DNA of 64,000 bases from Microplitis mediator (lineage: Eukaryota > Arthropoda > Insecta > Hymenoptera > Braconidae), in the NCBI RefSeq assembly GCF_029852145.1, contig NC_079974.1:22794082-22858081 (forward strand), in the 5' to 3' direction. The stretch's first letter is position 1. The number at the start of each line of letters is the position of its first letter. Below the pieces are notes generated by a model, which saw only the letters and a list, made by a program, of their open reading frames with translations, was not told the DNA's origin and made no database searches. This document shows, in pieces, positions 11,881-22,667 of this stretch. A program made the translations under genes and the position numbers.

Positions 11881-14056
11881 TTAAATTTAAAGTTCAAAAA
11901 TCCAAATTTATTCAAACTAAATCTTTTTTTTTTGTTTTTTTCAAATAAAAAATAAAAATAAATTTCAAAGATTAAAGAGTAAAAAAAAAAGTAAAAGGAT
12001 AGGATGTGTCTCTTGATTGTAAATAGGGTTAAGAAAGGGGTTAAAAACATGGTTACGTATCGCGTGTACGTCATTTACATCGTCCCTGCATACATATATA
12101 TATATAAATATATAAACGTATTAGTAGACACATACACACATACATATGTTTTAATATATGTTGAGGCTCACATCTGCCCCCGAAAAAACAAAAGCCCATT
12201 GTCGTTAACGACCGGTCGCGCGTCTCTCATTTCTAACCGAGCGCTTTTGAATCGTAGGCGAATAACGGACTCTTCGTGCTGTGGTCCACCATTCAAATTA
12301 TCCCGTACACTCACTCACACATCCACACACACATAAAAATTTTTTTCATTAATTTTTTATCCTCCAAATCGGATGCGTTTCATTTATTTAAATTTTTTTG
12401 TCTCCGGAGAAGGGATTCTGTGCATGTGGGTGGACATTTAACGGGTTAGATGTGTGAAAAATATTAATAAAGAGGATACTGGTGTAGATGGACCTCGAGG
12501 ACACGAGGAGTGGCTTTCGGACTTGGACCGCTTGCGCAATGGACTTTAAAGTCATGAGTATGTGTGACTCCGCCCCAGAAAATCTATTATCACTTATCTC
12601 AGAGTATTATGAGATATCAACTTTTTAAAAATATATATATATGTATATGTATGTTGTATATATTTATTTTAAAATATGCAGAATGTGGAGATAAAAGAAT
12701 TTAAAATACCTTTTATTTACATACTTTTATTATTTATTATTATTATAATTTTTTTAAGTCATTGTCACTAGAAAAATTTACCTTTGCTATTATAATTTTT
12801 ATTAATAAATTATAATTTATTTTTTTATTTTTACGGTTTCAATTTTAATCCAAATCTCTTTAATTATTTAATAAATTACCTGCATGTTTATTTTTTTTTA
12901 TATTTCATTGTTATGAATTTTAAATGTATGAGTGGAGTCGCGGGAAAAAATAATTTGAATCTGTATGTTGATCTAAAATTTTTGGTAGATCTTAGAAGAT
13001 CTCTGATGATCAAGAAAATCTTCAATGATTTCAGATCGATGATCTTTAAAGATCCCATGATTTTAAATCGGCGGCGATCTTAGAAAATCTTCAAGGATCT
13101 CAGCAAATCTTTAAAAATTTCACAATAATATTAATAAAGATCTATTAAGATCTCAAATCAATAAATTATGAGGATAAATTTTTATATTAGAGCCGTAGAA
13201 GTCGCAGATCTCCGACAATTTTCGTAAATTTCCGTATATTTTTTTACAAAAAGACCCGGAAACTGAGATCTATTTTTTTTTTTACTGTAGATCTGTTAGA
13301 AGTAACGTAGATTTAATTTTTGAAAAATCAGATCGTGTAGATCTACTGTAGATCAGCAAAGATCTAAATTATATTTAAAATGAAAAATTTATTGGGTTTG
13401 ACTTGAGGTTTGGATTTTATTTGAATCGAAAATATGAAATAAAAAAAAATGAGCTGAGCACCCCTGCGTAATTTCGAACAGCCGAATTAATTGAATGATT
13501 ATTAAAATAAAAAATAATCTATTTTATGGGGGCGGTAATAAGTCGAGTGAAAAATCGATAGAGAAACTATTGGCAATCTCTATGTTAATTTCTTCCTATC
13601 CCTCTAGTCTTGTAATTCTTTTTCATCTTCGTAGTCGAAATAACAGACGTAGCAAGTGAAGAAGTACATCGCGTATGAGAGTTGGAGTATAGAGGGCCCC
13701 TAAAAGTGAATTGTTACGTCTGCGGGTGACCTCGGGACCTCTTTCTGCGACCGAACTTAAGTCATGGTGAATTATATACCTACAAAAAAATGTATATATG
13801 TATATAATATTACTCGTTGAGTCAAGAAATCGCGATTACACTTGGCCCCAGTATTTTTATTATCCCATTTAGTCTATCACATTTTTATTGAGATCGTACA
13901 TTACACTTTTATGATAATTCTATTATTTATTATTATCATTATTCTCAAATTTAGTCTGATAATTATATTGTTTCAGTATAAACTTTTATTTATATTTAAA
14001 TCTTATGAGCGAAAGCAGATGACAGCTAATTTTTTTTTTTTTTTTACGACTCCAAT
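11881..14056. other. Non-coding AT-rich stretch with an AGATCT-dense patch
   Basis: No gene is recognised. A moderately GC-rich patch at 12170-12330 and another at 12470-12600 stand out from the AT-rich background. From 12965 to 13370 the words gatct/agatc recur every 10-30 bp on both strands. This looks like a decayed short repeat. Confidence 0.45.
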
Positions 14057-14250
14057 ACACAGAAAAAAAGGATTTCTTAGTGCAAGAAATTTTTATTTGT
14101 CCCAAAAAAATTTTTACTTGCCTCAAGAAATTTTTTGAATTATAAATTGAAAACTCAAAATTTCTTGAAACGAGAATAAATTTTTTTAGAGCAAGAAAAA
14201 ATTTTTTAAACCGAGAAATTTTTTCTTGTCTTATTTGTTTTTTTCTGTGT
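14057..14250. mobile_element. MITE of the ACACAGAAAAAAA family
   Basis: The ends acacagaaaaaaag and ttttttctgtgt are inverted copies, with a palindromic TA on either side. The core alternates caagaaatttttt and its complement. It lies 143 bp upstream of the BCL11 14393 acceptor. Other copies are at 18659, 43176, 43499 and 43819. Confidence 0.78.
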
Positions 14251-14392
14251 AGTAATAAAAAAAATTTTTTTCAAAATTTTGATCCCAATTATAGGAAATC
14301 CCGAAATTTTTGTTCGTTAGTTTGCTGCCTTTACATCGCGAAATTTGATCATAAAAAAAATAAAAAATAATTTATTTAAATTTTTGTTACAG

Positions 14393-14836
14393 CGGAACCG
14401 TCACAAGGGACAATACCACCGGATACGGTCCACTGTGGTGGTTGTCGGATATCATACCCCCTGAGTGAAATAGTTCGTTTCATAGAGCACAAAGTAAATC
14501 ACTGTCGAAACAGCCTCCAGGGATGTCACAGTCCACCGCCGACGACGGCCCACGAGGACTCAGACCCCGAGGACGCTCTGGCACTCAAGACCTCGGACCC
14601 AGAGAAGCTCAACTCGGTCCCGAGCATCTCCGCGCCCATTAACAAGAGGGTCGGACGAGTCGAGAGCCCGCCGACGCCGCAGGTTAGCGCCACCGACAGC
14701 GGCAGCCCCATTGAGCTCAGAGCCAGCGCGAGCTCGACTCCCAAAAGACGCACCGAGAGCGATGAGGACAAGGAGGAACTTACCAAGAAGGCTAAGACTG
14801 AGTCAGTTGATGCCGATACCAATACTATTAATTCCG
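14393..14836 (+). CDS. BCL11: BCL11A/B (CG9650) family zinc-finger transcription factor, internal coding exon with N-terminal C2HC finger
   Basis: An internal exon bounded by an acceptor (ttttgttacag, ending at 14392) and a strong donor (gtaagt at 14837). It encodes 147 complete residues plus split codons at both ends. Near the start, a C-x2-C finger (VHCGGCRISYPL, Cys14 and Cys17 of the visible protein) is followed by a helix with IEHK and Cys37. This matches the N-terminal C2HC finger of BCL11A (CGQCQMNFPLGD followed by FIEHK). The rest is acidic and Ser/Pro-rich low-complexity sequence with a basic TPKRR patch, as expected of a nuclear regulator. BCL11 proteins bind DNA in the nucleus and recruit repressor complexes. 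The exon opens with the last two bases of a codon, so an upstream exon must supply the start; the MSRRKQ-type repressor-recruiting N-terminus of the family is not visible. Identity is very likely. The symbol is assigned by family resemblance, and the insect copy is the single orthologue of the vertebrate pair. Confidence 0.9.
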
Positions 14837-15289
14837 GTAAGTTTTTTATTTTATTTGGAGCGAGGGTTGGGGGGTTGGGGGGTGGGATTTTTATTGGAGA
14901 TAAAATTAAAAGGAGAGGAAATAAAAAGAGACAACGGGAATGTGGCTCGTGTTCACCACGTGGCTCGACAATGGGACGACTCTAATTGGGCTCGTGGGTC
15001 TAGTCGGCTAGCAGTTTTTGCCCAACAAAAAAAGATGACAAAAAGTGTTGAGCTTAAATTTATAAAAGGGGTGTCAGTTGAACGCGTGGACGAGTTCAAT
15101 CAGATGCTTTGCTTACTGTCTCACCTTTAGGGGGTTTAAATCCTGTTCTGCAACCCGGCTCTTGTCTACTGTCTCGTGCGCGGAACACATGCACACGCGA
15201 ATAATAAAATTATCTCTACTGCGGCTAAAAAAATATATATATGTTTTTTTTTAATCGTATTGTTGATGATAAATAAAAGTTTTTAGTGT

Positions 15290-15800
15290 AAAATTAAAAT
15301 TGCTGCCAAAATATTGAGTTTGATGAAAATTTTGCAGAAATCTTTTTTGTAGAGAATTCAATTTCCTACAAAATTGTACTGATTAATTTTTGCCGTATCT
15401 TTGATAGTTCAGCCACAATGTTAATTCAAAGTTCAAATAAACAAAACTTTTCTACTAACAACCATAAAAATTCTGTATTTGCTCCAATTTGAAATTACCG
15501 CTAAAATATCAAAGTTGCAGAAAAACACACCATGATCTTTTTTCTAGGGAATTTAATTTCCTACAAAATTGTATTGATTAATTTTTGCCGTATCTTTAAT
15601 AGTTCAGCCACAATGTTAATTCAAAGTTCAAATAAACAAAACTTTTCTACTAACAACCATAAAAATTCTGTATTTGCTCCAATTTGAAATTACCGCTAAA
15701 ATATCAAAGTTACAGAAAAACATACAGAAATCTTTTTTGTAGAGAATTGAATTTCCTATAAAATTGTCTCTATACACTTTTCTCATATCTCGACTAGTTT
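15290..15800. repeat. Tandem array, unit about 192 bp, 2.5 copies
   Basis: agttcagccacaatgttaat occurs at about 15409 and 15601, and a third, diverged copy follows (agtttagccgcaatc at about 15796). Each unit includes aatttcctacaaaattgta. It is homologous to the 197 bp array at 10980-11880, which has the same motif order. Confidence 0.85.
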
Positions 15801-16832
15801 AGCCGCAATCAGAGCTCGAAGTCCAAACAACCCCAACTAAAAATAACAAAATTTCGATATTTTTATTTAAAAAAAAAAATAAAATAAAATAATAGTAGTT
15901 TATTTAATGGCAAGAACTCCCACTTGTGATGTGCGTCAAACAATACGCAATTGTCAGTGGGCAGTATGTGACCCCCCGGGCTGACATGGATTTAAAATTT
16001 AAAAAATGTAATCTGCGGTACTATTGTCCGAGGGCATCGGTCTCCTGGACCTATCGAATGAGCGATCATACGCTGCTCCACCGGTTCACGAGGGATGTTG
16101 TTCTATTTAATACAAGACTTTTTATACTTTTTATTCAGTTTCATTTGTCCCACTGGACTGGTCGGCCCTGATGGCCACCCCGACTCGTCTATTGATGACA
16201 GAAGTGAACACGTGTCGCATTTGCTTTATTTTTTTATTTATAAAAATTTATTTAGAGCCGATATTAAATATTTATATAAATATCGAGATGTTGAAATCCT
16301 CAACTCGAGATGGATATGGATATGGACAAAGGTTTGATACGTGTCAAGATTGTCTCGAATATTAATTCGGTTGCAATATGACGGGATCTGTAAGCTATAG
16401 ATATATATATAAATATATATTATATATGTATATATAATAAAAGAAGGAGGCAAGCGGTTTGGCTCCCCATGTGTGCTTTTCCGCCTCTTTATCGTCACTC
16501 GAACTAGAAATCCTAAAACTCAAACCCTCGGCCAAGATGTCCGGACTCCCGGGTCGCTCCAGGCGCTACGAGAATTGCTCGCGGATTGTCTGTATCTCCG
16601 GAATTGTCTCACTACTTTTACTTTATTTTTTTTTCCATCCTTCGCTTACTTATATTTATATACGTTTGGCTCAAACTTACTAACCTTGTACACAACAAAC
16701 CTAGACAAAATAAAAATGATACATATCCAAACTTTATATTTGTTATTTCGCGTAAATTTTTTTTTTTTTAGACAAGTAAATTTTCTATCACCACAAAATT
16801 AAAAAAAAAATGTAGAATTCTTCTAATTACTT

Positions 16833-16848
16833 CCCCCCCCCCCCCCCC
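16833..16848. repeat. Poly-C run of 16
   Basis: An uninterrupted run of 16 C in an otherwise strongly AT-rich intron. It is prone to length error in assembly. Confidence 0.95.
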
Positions 16849-17128
16849 TGTTAAATAAATTTTTTAAATTTAATTTTCAAATCTCGATTTGGTTTTTCCA
16901 TTTTTGAGATCAAAAAACAAAAAATTCGAGTTTTTCAAAAATTTGAAGACTTTATAAAATAAAAAAATTTCAAAAATTGTAGATCTGAATTTTCAAAAAA
17001 TTTGATTAGACCTCAATTATTTTCCTCGGGTATTTTAGAGACAATAAAAAATTTTGTCATTCAATTTATAAATTTTTATTTTCAAAAAAATTTTGTACAC
17101 TTATTAATTAAATTTTTATATAAATCGA

Positions 17129-18072
17129 CTATGTCACATACTTTTTATATTCTTTATTAATAATATCAAATAAATCACTTACATTTTCCATTGAAATTTC
17201 CGAAGGTATCTCTGAGTCATTAATTGTCTTCAAATTATCAATAATTTTTTCTGATAAAATTCCAACAACTAAATCAGTGACTTTTTCTTCTTCATTTGAA
17301 CAGAACACAAATTTTTTAATATTTTCCAATTTTTTTTCTCTAAACTGCAATCGATATTTTTATTACTATCAAATAAAAAAAAAAAAAAAAAAAAAGTAAA
17401 CTTACTGCAGTATGATTGTAAGAACAAAATAATTTATCACTCGAAAATCTACATGGACTGACGTCAATCTTATCGCCATTGAATACAGGAACGAAACAAT
17501 TTTCCAGATCAATTTTATCTTTTTTCGAAGCCAGTAATTTTATCAAATGGCTTTCAGTGTACAGGCATCGGTAGTCAATCGACAGAACCACCGCAGTCGT
17601 CGACAACTTTGCGTAATTAAGAGAAACGACCGGCTGCTCGGTAATTAATACCGCGACATTTCTCTTTGATCTGTCATAACTTCCGGTCAAATTTTCATTG
17701 AAAAATATCTTTGTTTTGTTCACCTCGGTGACGTTCACGTACACGCTTTTTACATGATGGTAATTTACGAAAATATTTTTGTCACTAAAATTAAGCCCTC
17801 TAACAAAAAATTTTTTATTAATTAATTAATTAATTAATTAATTAATTGATTTTTTGAATGAAATAAAAAATTACAAACTTTTGCACGCATTCGGCTTCGG
17901 CTAAAAATAACTGGGGCTTAATAAGAACCGCGTCACAAATTATTTTACTAAATAAAGTCGTGTCGAAATTTATTTCCCAAGAATCTGGAGTTTCTATGAG
18001 AAAATTTGCTCGTGTTGATATTAATTTGATAATTATAAATATCAATATTTTATTTATCAATTTCACTGCCAT
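17129..18072 (-). CDS. Secreted, catalytically dead serine-protease-like protein (S1 fold), nested in the BCL11 intron; three coding exons
   Basis: Exons on the minus strand: 18072-17879, 17799-17406 and 17344-17129. Introns are 79 bp (gtttgt...gttag) and 61 bp (gtaagt...ttgcag). Phases fit, giving 267 residues, a normal length for a trypsin-like protein. Residues 1-22 form a signal peptide (MAVKLINKILIFIIIKLIS, then TRA). DAVLIKPQLFLAEAECV (47-63) aligns with the family pattern around the catalytic His (LTAAHC); the His position is Glu61. Cys46 and Cys62 match the conserved disulfide flanking that His. RNVAVLITEQPV (111-122) matches the catalytic-Asp motif (NDIALL), but Asn112 stands where Asp should be. 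No GDSGG is present; LVVGILS (221-227) resembles the segment after the catalytic Ser, and SDLFDIINKEYKKYV the C-terminal helix. There are seven N-glycosylation sequons and seven cysteines. It is inferred to be a secreted pseudo-protease (serine protease homologue). No activation IVGG site or clip domain is seen. The gene model is well supported; the family call is moderate. Confidence 0.68.
17815..17848. repeat. (ATTA)n microsatellite inside the first coding intron of the nested gene
   Basis: About eight ATTA units. On the minus strand every frame of this tract contains TAA, so it cannot be coding, which supports the exon break placed here for the nested protease homologue. Confidence 0.9.
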
Positions 18073-18073
18073 T

Positions 18074-18137
18074 CTATTGAAAAAAAATAAAATTAAAAAA
18101 AAAAAAAATTAATTATTAGGTTAAAAAATAAACTCAC
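18074..18137 (-). other. Probable 5' UTR intron of the nested protease-homologue gene
   Basis: On the minus strand a donor (caa|gtgagt, at 18137) and an acceptor (ttttcaatag, ending at 18074) bracket 64 bp of T-rich sequence. One base separates the acceptor from the ATG at 18072. The size matches the gene's coding introns (79 and 61 bp). The untranslated first exon would lie at 18138 and above. An AT-rich aaataaaataa tract at about 18182-18195 could act as a TATA-like element, but that is weak. Confidence 0.5.
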
Positions 18138-18658
18138 TTGAAATTTTTACTGCGATGTCTAGTGACAGCAGATAGACTTGAGTCTTATTTTATTTTTTTT
18201 TTTTTTATTGAAATTGTTGTTATTATTGAGTTTACTAGCAGCGATATTGAGTGAGGTATTGAAAAATTTTATCTATTAGTAATTTATCAGTATATTTGTC
18301 TGGGGAGTGATAATTATAAATTAATTGAATGGTCAATTAAAAGTTAATGTCTTATTTTTGACGTGATAACGGAGGTCTGTTAAATTGAAGAATTGGATCT
18401 TTAGTTTTTTTAAATAAAAATATTTAGTTTTTGAAATAAAAAATTTTTACTCTAGATTTTGTCAGATCTAGAGATTTTTTAATTTTTTTTTATGATCTTA
18501 AAAGAAAAATCGATTAGAGGGAAATTTTTTTTCTTAGCACTGAGCTCTGAGTCGCGATTTTCTATCGAATTTCTTATACGATTCTGACCAAAATTCGAAC
18601 TTCCGATAGATGGAGACCTCAAGGGTATCGACAAATTTTTTGGAAGAACTCTAGCGCA

Positions 18659-19110
18659 TACACAGAAAAAAAATATTTCTTGGCGCAAGAAAAATTTTGC
18701 ATTAAAAAATGAAAACAAAATTTTTCTTAGGACTAGAAATAATTTCTTGGCTCAAGAAAATTTTTTCTTACCTCAAAAAATTTTTTGTCACCCCAAGAAA
18801 ATTTCGTTTTCAATTCATAATGTGAAAAATTATGATACTGAAGTTAGCAGACGTTTAATAATTTTTGGATTTTTTTTTAGACGATAAAAAATAAAAAAAA
18901 AATATTTGAAAAAATTGCACCTGTAGTTTTTAAAATTTTCTACATGTGCATATTTTTATATTATTTTTTTGCAGTTGATTTATTGAAAAACGAAAATTCA
19001 AAAATTTTTAAATATCTGCTGACTTCAGGATCATGAAAAATTTCTTAGGTCAAGTAAAAATTTTCTTGGAGCGAGAAAAAATTTTTCGCGTCATGCTTTT
19101 TTTCTGTGTA
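18659..19110. mobile_element. ACACAGAAAAAAA-family MITE interrupted by a younger insertion
   Basis: Ends tacacagaaaaaaaa and ttttttctgtgta flank a core of caagaaaaattttt repeats in both orientations, as in the 14057 copy. The core is split at 18832-19034 by an unrelated 203 bp inverted-repeat element. Confidence 0.75.
18832..19034. mobile_element. hAT-like MITE (ATGATCCTGAAGTTAGCAGAC ends) with 8 bp target duplication
   Basis: Left end atgatactgaagttagcaga, right end ctgacttcaggatcat. gaaaaatt lies directly before the element and again directly after it, an 8 bp direct repeat as produced by hAT transposases. The inside has two A/T-rich arms around a short core with a tgcacatgtagaaaatt-type motif. 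There is no transposase. Confidence 0.72.
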
Positions 19111-20063
19111 TAAATGAGATCTGATATATCTATAAATCAACCTCAATTTTTTTTTAATTTTAGATCAACATCGATCTCAATAGATCTTAAATCTGGAATC
19201 TAAATTTTCAGTAAAATTAATTTTTCAGCCCTCGGAATTCCTTTTGAAGTCAAAAGTTCAGTTCCCAAGTTTCCTAATTATTTTTTTTTCTATAAAAATT
19301 ATAAAATTCTTCATTCCCTCGAATATTTATATATATATTTAAAAGACTTAAATTGTGCAAGTCGTATAACAATTTATTTTATTTCTCATGGATGCTGCGG
19401 TTAGAAATTTTTACCATCGCCTTTTATGTGGCGACGGGAGTGACGACACAACACTAGTGGTCACTAGATATTTTCCACAAAACATTTTTTACGCAACAAA
19501 ATAATTTATTAAAAAAAAAAAATAACAATAATTATTTCATGTCCATGTACAGTATAGAGGACACATTTTTCCTCAGCAAAAAAAAAAAATTATGATTATA
19601 TTTTTAATAAAAAAAGGGATTTCGAAATATCAGAATGCACCGCACCCCAATGCAGGTACAAAGTGCATACGTCGCATACGTTAGCCAATCAATAATTTAA
19701 TATTGTAGCTCGGGAGATTAAAGAGCCTTTTATCACCAAAAATAATAATAACCCGAAGGCTAAAACCCGTTAGAGCTAAAGAGCCCTGGACTATTTCATT
19801 ACATTGCAGCTCGCATATTTTACATCGAAATGTTTCCCGGTAATTGCAGACTCGGTATATCAAATATATTTTTTTTAAGCTCGATATATAAAACCAGTAA
19901 ATATATAACGTTATATATGTCATTGTAAAAGGCTCTATTGTATTTTTTTTATGCATGAGAAAGGAAGTCCGCGAGATGACCAAAAGAACCGTTGGCAGTT
20001 AAACAATGGGATTCCAAACGATTAACCCGTTAAAATGCCTCTCCCAGGCCAATTTGCCGGGTA
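19111..20063. other. Intronic stretch with no recognised gene
   Basis: 19120-19210 is rich in agatct words. 19620-20060 is less AT-biased and free of repeats, with gcatacgtcgcatacg and a run of unique sequence up to the tandem duplication. It is a plausible but unproven intronic enhancer. Confidence 0.35.
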
Positions 20064-21039
20064 ATTTAGAGGGAAAATCACTCGGTCACTACTACCCTTG
20101 GAAGCTCAATACATTTCTCATGCTACTGCTACAAAAAAAAATTTTTTCTTTACTTACAAGAAATTTTATAAAATCTCAGCTACGGTTCCGGGGTTTTTCA
20201 GCTGGAAAATTATTATTTTTAATATTTTCTCAGACTTTTATTTTTTTACCCCTTCTACACTCTTCTAAGTTGGTGAAAAAAATTAATTGATGTCTGTAGC
20301 AATTTTTTTTCCTATAAGTAAATTTTGAAATCGAAAAAATGCCCGGGAAAAATATTAAGAATTTTTAATTGATTAATTTATTTTTTTGTGAACTTCTATG
20401 GCAAGTTGGCTGGTTCTGTTGGCTGTTTCCGTCAACCTGAAGGTGTGTAGATGAGGTTTAAAAAAAAAAGTTGAAAAAATTCTCAAATCAACGGTTTTTC
20501 TGACCGAAATTCGGAGCCGCGGCCGAAAAATCAAAAACGAATTTTCAAAATACGAATATTAGTATTTAGAGGGAAAATCACTCGGTCACTACTACCCTTG
20601 GAAGCTCAAAACATTTCTCATGCTACTGCTACAAAAAAAATTTTTTTCTTTACTTACAAGAAATTTTATAAAATCTCAGCTACGGTTCCGGGGTTTTTCA
20701 GCTGGAAAATTATTATTTTTAATATTTTCTCAGCCTTTTTATTTTTTAACCCCTTCTACACTCTTCTAATTTGGTGAAAAAAATTAATTGATGTCTGTAG
20801 AAATTTTTTTTCCCATAAGTAAATTTTGAAATCGAAAAAATGCCCGGGAAAAATATTAAGAATTTTTAATTGATTAATTTATTTTTTTGTGAACTTCTAT
20901 GGCAAGTTGGCTGGTTCTGTTGACTGTTTCCGTCAACCTGAAGGTGTGTAGATGAGGTTTAAAAAAAAAAAGTTGAAAAAATTCTCAAATCAACGGTTTT
21001 TCTGACCGAAATTCGGAGCCGCGACCGAAAAATCAAAAA
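20064..21039. repeat. Direct tandem duplication, about 475 bp copies at 20064-20537 and 20564-21039
   Basis: Both copies run from atttagagggaaaatcactc to gaccgaaattcggagccgcg. The offset is 500-502 bp and differences are few (for example gctcaata versus gctcaaaa, ggctgttt versus gactgttt). The spacer is about 26 bp. High identity implies a recent event or ongoing homogenisation. Confidence 0.92.
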
Positions 21040-22667
21040 TAGAAATTAAATTCCGGTTTTTAAAAATCCTAGTGACTTTTTCCTCCAATTTCAAGGTCCT
21101 TAGCTGACATAAAAAAAAAATCTTTTAAAAATTATGAACCACAAGGTTTTTTCTGTACAAAAAACCGCTGACCGGAACCGCGTGATTATAAAACTGAATC
21201 TAAAAACAGAGTAAAAGTTTAACACTCACGAGCTTTGTTGCGAATAAAGCAGTTATAAAGTGGGAAATGTACAAGGGCGGAAGAAAAGCCGGGTCAGAAT
21301 AAAGAGAAAAATAATCCTGAGGGATGGCGGCCCACGAGGTTTGCATATGAAAGCTTTCGAATCGATACACCTTCATAATATACTCCGACACTTGCTTATC
21401 TCTCGGCTCTCCATTACCATTTTTTTTCACACAATTCTTTTCATCACCCCCCCCCCCTCCCCTATCCCTGTTCTATCAACCTAGTGGGCTATTTATCCGA
21501 AATTCGAGGCCAGAAATAAAAAGTCAGCGGACAGCGGCTATAAAACTCAGATAGTTAATCAATTCGATTTATATCAACAGCCTTTTACTTGATTCCAAGC
21601 CACTCTAGAAATTACAATCAATCGCCCTATATATATATATATCCATCAATATATATATATATATATATATTGTAAGATGGCTCGCTCGTTTCAAGAGACT
21701 CTCCCAGCTACAAAGATTACCCGATACGTCTCAAGAAATCCTAAAGAGAACGTTCCAATTAGGATCTCTTTATCTCGTCACCCTTCTTTCTCCCCCCTCC
21801 CCCTTCCCCTTCTCCTTCCCCTCCTTCTTCTCCGTTCATTTTACCTTTTTCTCGATGATCTCCGTCTCAGTCGGCAGCACGGACTCGGTCTCTGGTCGTC
21901 CTGCTCCATCTTCGCCGACTACGCGAACAATAACGAAGACATTTTAAAAGTTCGCCAACAAGTTCAATTCATAGCTGAGATTTATCATCTCTTTTAATCT
22001 TTTCTCGTATTTACTTATTTACTTTTTAGTTTGTAGCAACTATCACTCGAATTAATTCGAAACTCCCGATTAATGGATAACAAGAAGCTCAAGGAGTTTC
22101 GAAAACACAAACAAATAATGAGCAAAAAATATATTTCCGATATCCATATTCATGTTTATGGAAAATATTTAAGAAAGGGCTGCTTCGAGTTTTAGTTTTG
22201 CGAATTCGCTTATCGATTTTCCGGGACACATATGCTGAGGAGGGTAGCGATGACACCAAGTCGAATATGTGGCCGTGAAAAATGCAAAAGTGGTATATTC
22301 TGGGATTAAAAAGATTGAAATTCAAAACCCGTGTTGGGGATCACAACCGCTGAGCGTAACGAAATGTCGTTAAGGGTCAGTTTCATAACCCCCAGTTATG
22401 TCTTCCAGAAAATTTTCAGTTATATTATTTTTTTAAATCGCCTCACGGTCCATTTTACCTTCAGCCCTTCGTAAGCTTACTCCCCCATCCCTGGACCCCT
22501 GCTACAGATTTCTTGTGACTATGCCAGGCATGTGTGAAACCGCAATTTGATACAGCCGCGTCTTACTTTGGGATTCAATCGACGTATCCTTATTTTCGGG
22601 GTAACTGATAATAAGGATCAAGATGAAAACTGTCGGAGAAAATGATTTATTGTTTCCTTTATTACTT
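21040..22667. other. Intronic stretch with no recognised gene
   Basis: Mixed composition at 21240-22350 with short open frames only. An AT dinucleotide tract lies at 21630-21670 and a pyrimidine tract at 21778-21840 (ccccctcccccttcccc). No exon with splice sites was recognised. Confidence 0.4.

Noticed and set aside
14526..14822. 98-codon minus-strand frame
   Set aside because: It is the antisense shadow of the BCL11 exon 14393-14836.
17842..18072. Reading the first exon of the nested gene as a stand-alone 76-residue peptide
   Set aside because: The reading runs into an ATTA microsatellite intron. Splicing gives a longer protein with family-level similarity.
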